Below are positions 63,557-64,000 of a DNA stretch of 64,000 nt, one piece after another. Positions within the stretch are counted from its first letter, which is position 1; each line of letters starts with the position of its first letter. Both the position numbers and the translations under genes were made by a program. Below the pieces are notes generated by a model. That model made no database searches. It saw only the letters and a program-made list of their open reading frames with translations, and was not told the DNA's origin. Source of the stretch: an uncultured bacterium (GTDB lineage Bacteria; Verrucomicrobiota; Kiritimatiellia; RFP12; UBA1067). The stretch covers positions 1-64,000 of the forward strand of contig CADCOC010000016.1 in NCBI GenBank assembly GCA_902802945.1. The letters are read 5' to 3'.

Positions 63557-64000
63557 CTACATCGACGCCTTTAGTTGCGTGACCTGCGCAAGCGAAAGGC
63601 CAGTGTATCTTGCGACGTCCTTCAAAGCGAGAATGCCGTCCTTCAGCATCCGCTTCGCCGTCGCAAGCATATTCTCGCGCTTGCCCTCGCGCTTACCCTC
63701 GGCAATGCCCTCGCGCTTGCCCTCGGCAATGCCCTCGCGCTTACCCTCGGCAATGCCCTCGGCCTTGCTCTCGGCCGCACGGCGTTCCGCGAATTCCTCA
63801 ACTGCTTTGCACATGATGCGCCTCCCTTCTTCTGAATTTTTAAACTGACTAACTCTCTTCTTGAGAATCTCGAAATACATCTCAGCCGCGTCGCGGCATC
63901 TCATATCATGCATCAATTTTCCGATGTCCGTCGTGCTTTGCGCCGCGCCGTTCACGTAGATTATGTGAGTTCCGTCACGAAGCCTATCTCCGTTCGTCTC
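63557..64000 (-). CDS. Rpn/PD-(D/E)XK-family putative nuclease/transposase (C-terminal part, start outside window)
   Basis: The frame is open to the right edge and begins ...RLRDGTHIIYVNGAAQSTTDIGKLMHDMRCRDAAEMYFEI, the hallmark of the middle of Rpn-family proteins (the GDGTHIIYVNG and LGKLMHDF-type motifs). A short repeat EGIAEGKREG occurs about three times (plus-strand 18-bp unit within 63690-63775), followed by the C-terminal DVARYTGLSLAQVTQL helix. Rpn proteins promote recombination and are highly multi-copy. The 18-bp tandem repeats in the tail are typical and can change number by slippage. The catalytic N-terminal half lies beyond 64000. Confidence 0.88.
   Translation of the reverse strand, partial: ETNGDRLRDGTHIIYVNGAAQSTTDIGKLMHDMRCRDAAEMYFEILKKRVSQFKNSEEGRRIMCKAVEEFAERRAAESKAEGIAEGKREGIAEGKREGIAEGKREGKRENMLATAKRMLKDGILALKDVARYTGLSLAQVTQLKASM

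Noticed and set aside
63690-63775. Independent tandem-repeat gene on the plus strand (LALALALGNAL-type frame)
   Set aside because: It is the shadow of the EGIAEGKREG repeats of the minus-strand Rpn protein.

Overview
The window is a GC-rich stretch of a bacterial chromosome in which almost every gene is on the minus strand; the only clear plus-strand gene is 52171-53487. The content suggests a member of the PVC group, most likely a Kiritimatiellota/Lentisphaerota-type gut anaerobe. This is an inference from gene families (LamG-decorated glycosidases, DUF5703 and DUF5107 proteins, CotH, a TrpB2-type enzyme, tandem C10 peptidases, very large beta-strand-repeat surface proteins) and from palindromic repeats of a kind I associate with PVC genomes. 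No 16S rRNA is present to prove it.

1-32.5 kb is mostly housekeeping plus secreted polysaccharide degradation. It starts with the 5' half of rpoB (minus strand, cut by the window edge), which has its own promoter rather than following rplL. Next comes a four-gene operon (MBL hydrolase, DUF5703 glycosidase-like protein, CotH protein, GH51 arabinofuranosidase), then rph-bioD-bioA, then a trpB2 gene followed by a fused M14 peptidase/GH-A glycosidase. An eight-gene tightly coupled operon follows (speA, speE, mnmE, small membrane protein, nadC, coaX, lipoprotein, trkA), with stop/start overlaps at most junctions of its 3' half. After that come tRNA-Arg(CCG), an LA_2272-like surface protein, a Phd/Doc-like pair whose toxin has lost its Fic motif, and an LRR lipoprotein / DUF5107-TPR / MATE operon.

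32.5-47.6 kb is a tolC-like gene followed by three giant tandem paralogous C10 (streptopain-type) cysteine peptidases. They have nearly identical N- and C-terminal modules but different middle modules (CHB_HEX_C, DUF642-like, concanavalin-like, LamG, PA14-like). The tolC promoter has a 19-bp spacer holding a perfect dyad, which is MerR-type geometry.

47.6-64 kb is an accessory surface-protein island: a 1424-aa beta-strand-repeat protein whose promoter carries a G10 tract between -35 and -10 (probable phase variation), a divergent unknown 438-aa protein, a DUF234 AAA ATPase, two more giant surface proteins, a C-terminal relic of a further one, and an Rpn-type nuclease/transposase running off the right edge. 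Several of the surface proteins end in a similar short C-terminal motif (about ...GxMIIVK).

Across the window there are at least three families of short interspersed repeats. Some are inserted in frame inside genes: a TASVQQQDG-coding 24-bp element, a GGTAGGG-headed hairpin, and a tandem 27-bp hairpin array. A 159-bp duplicated promoter/leader is also present.
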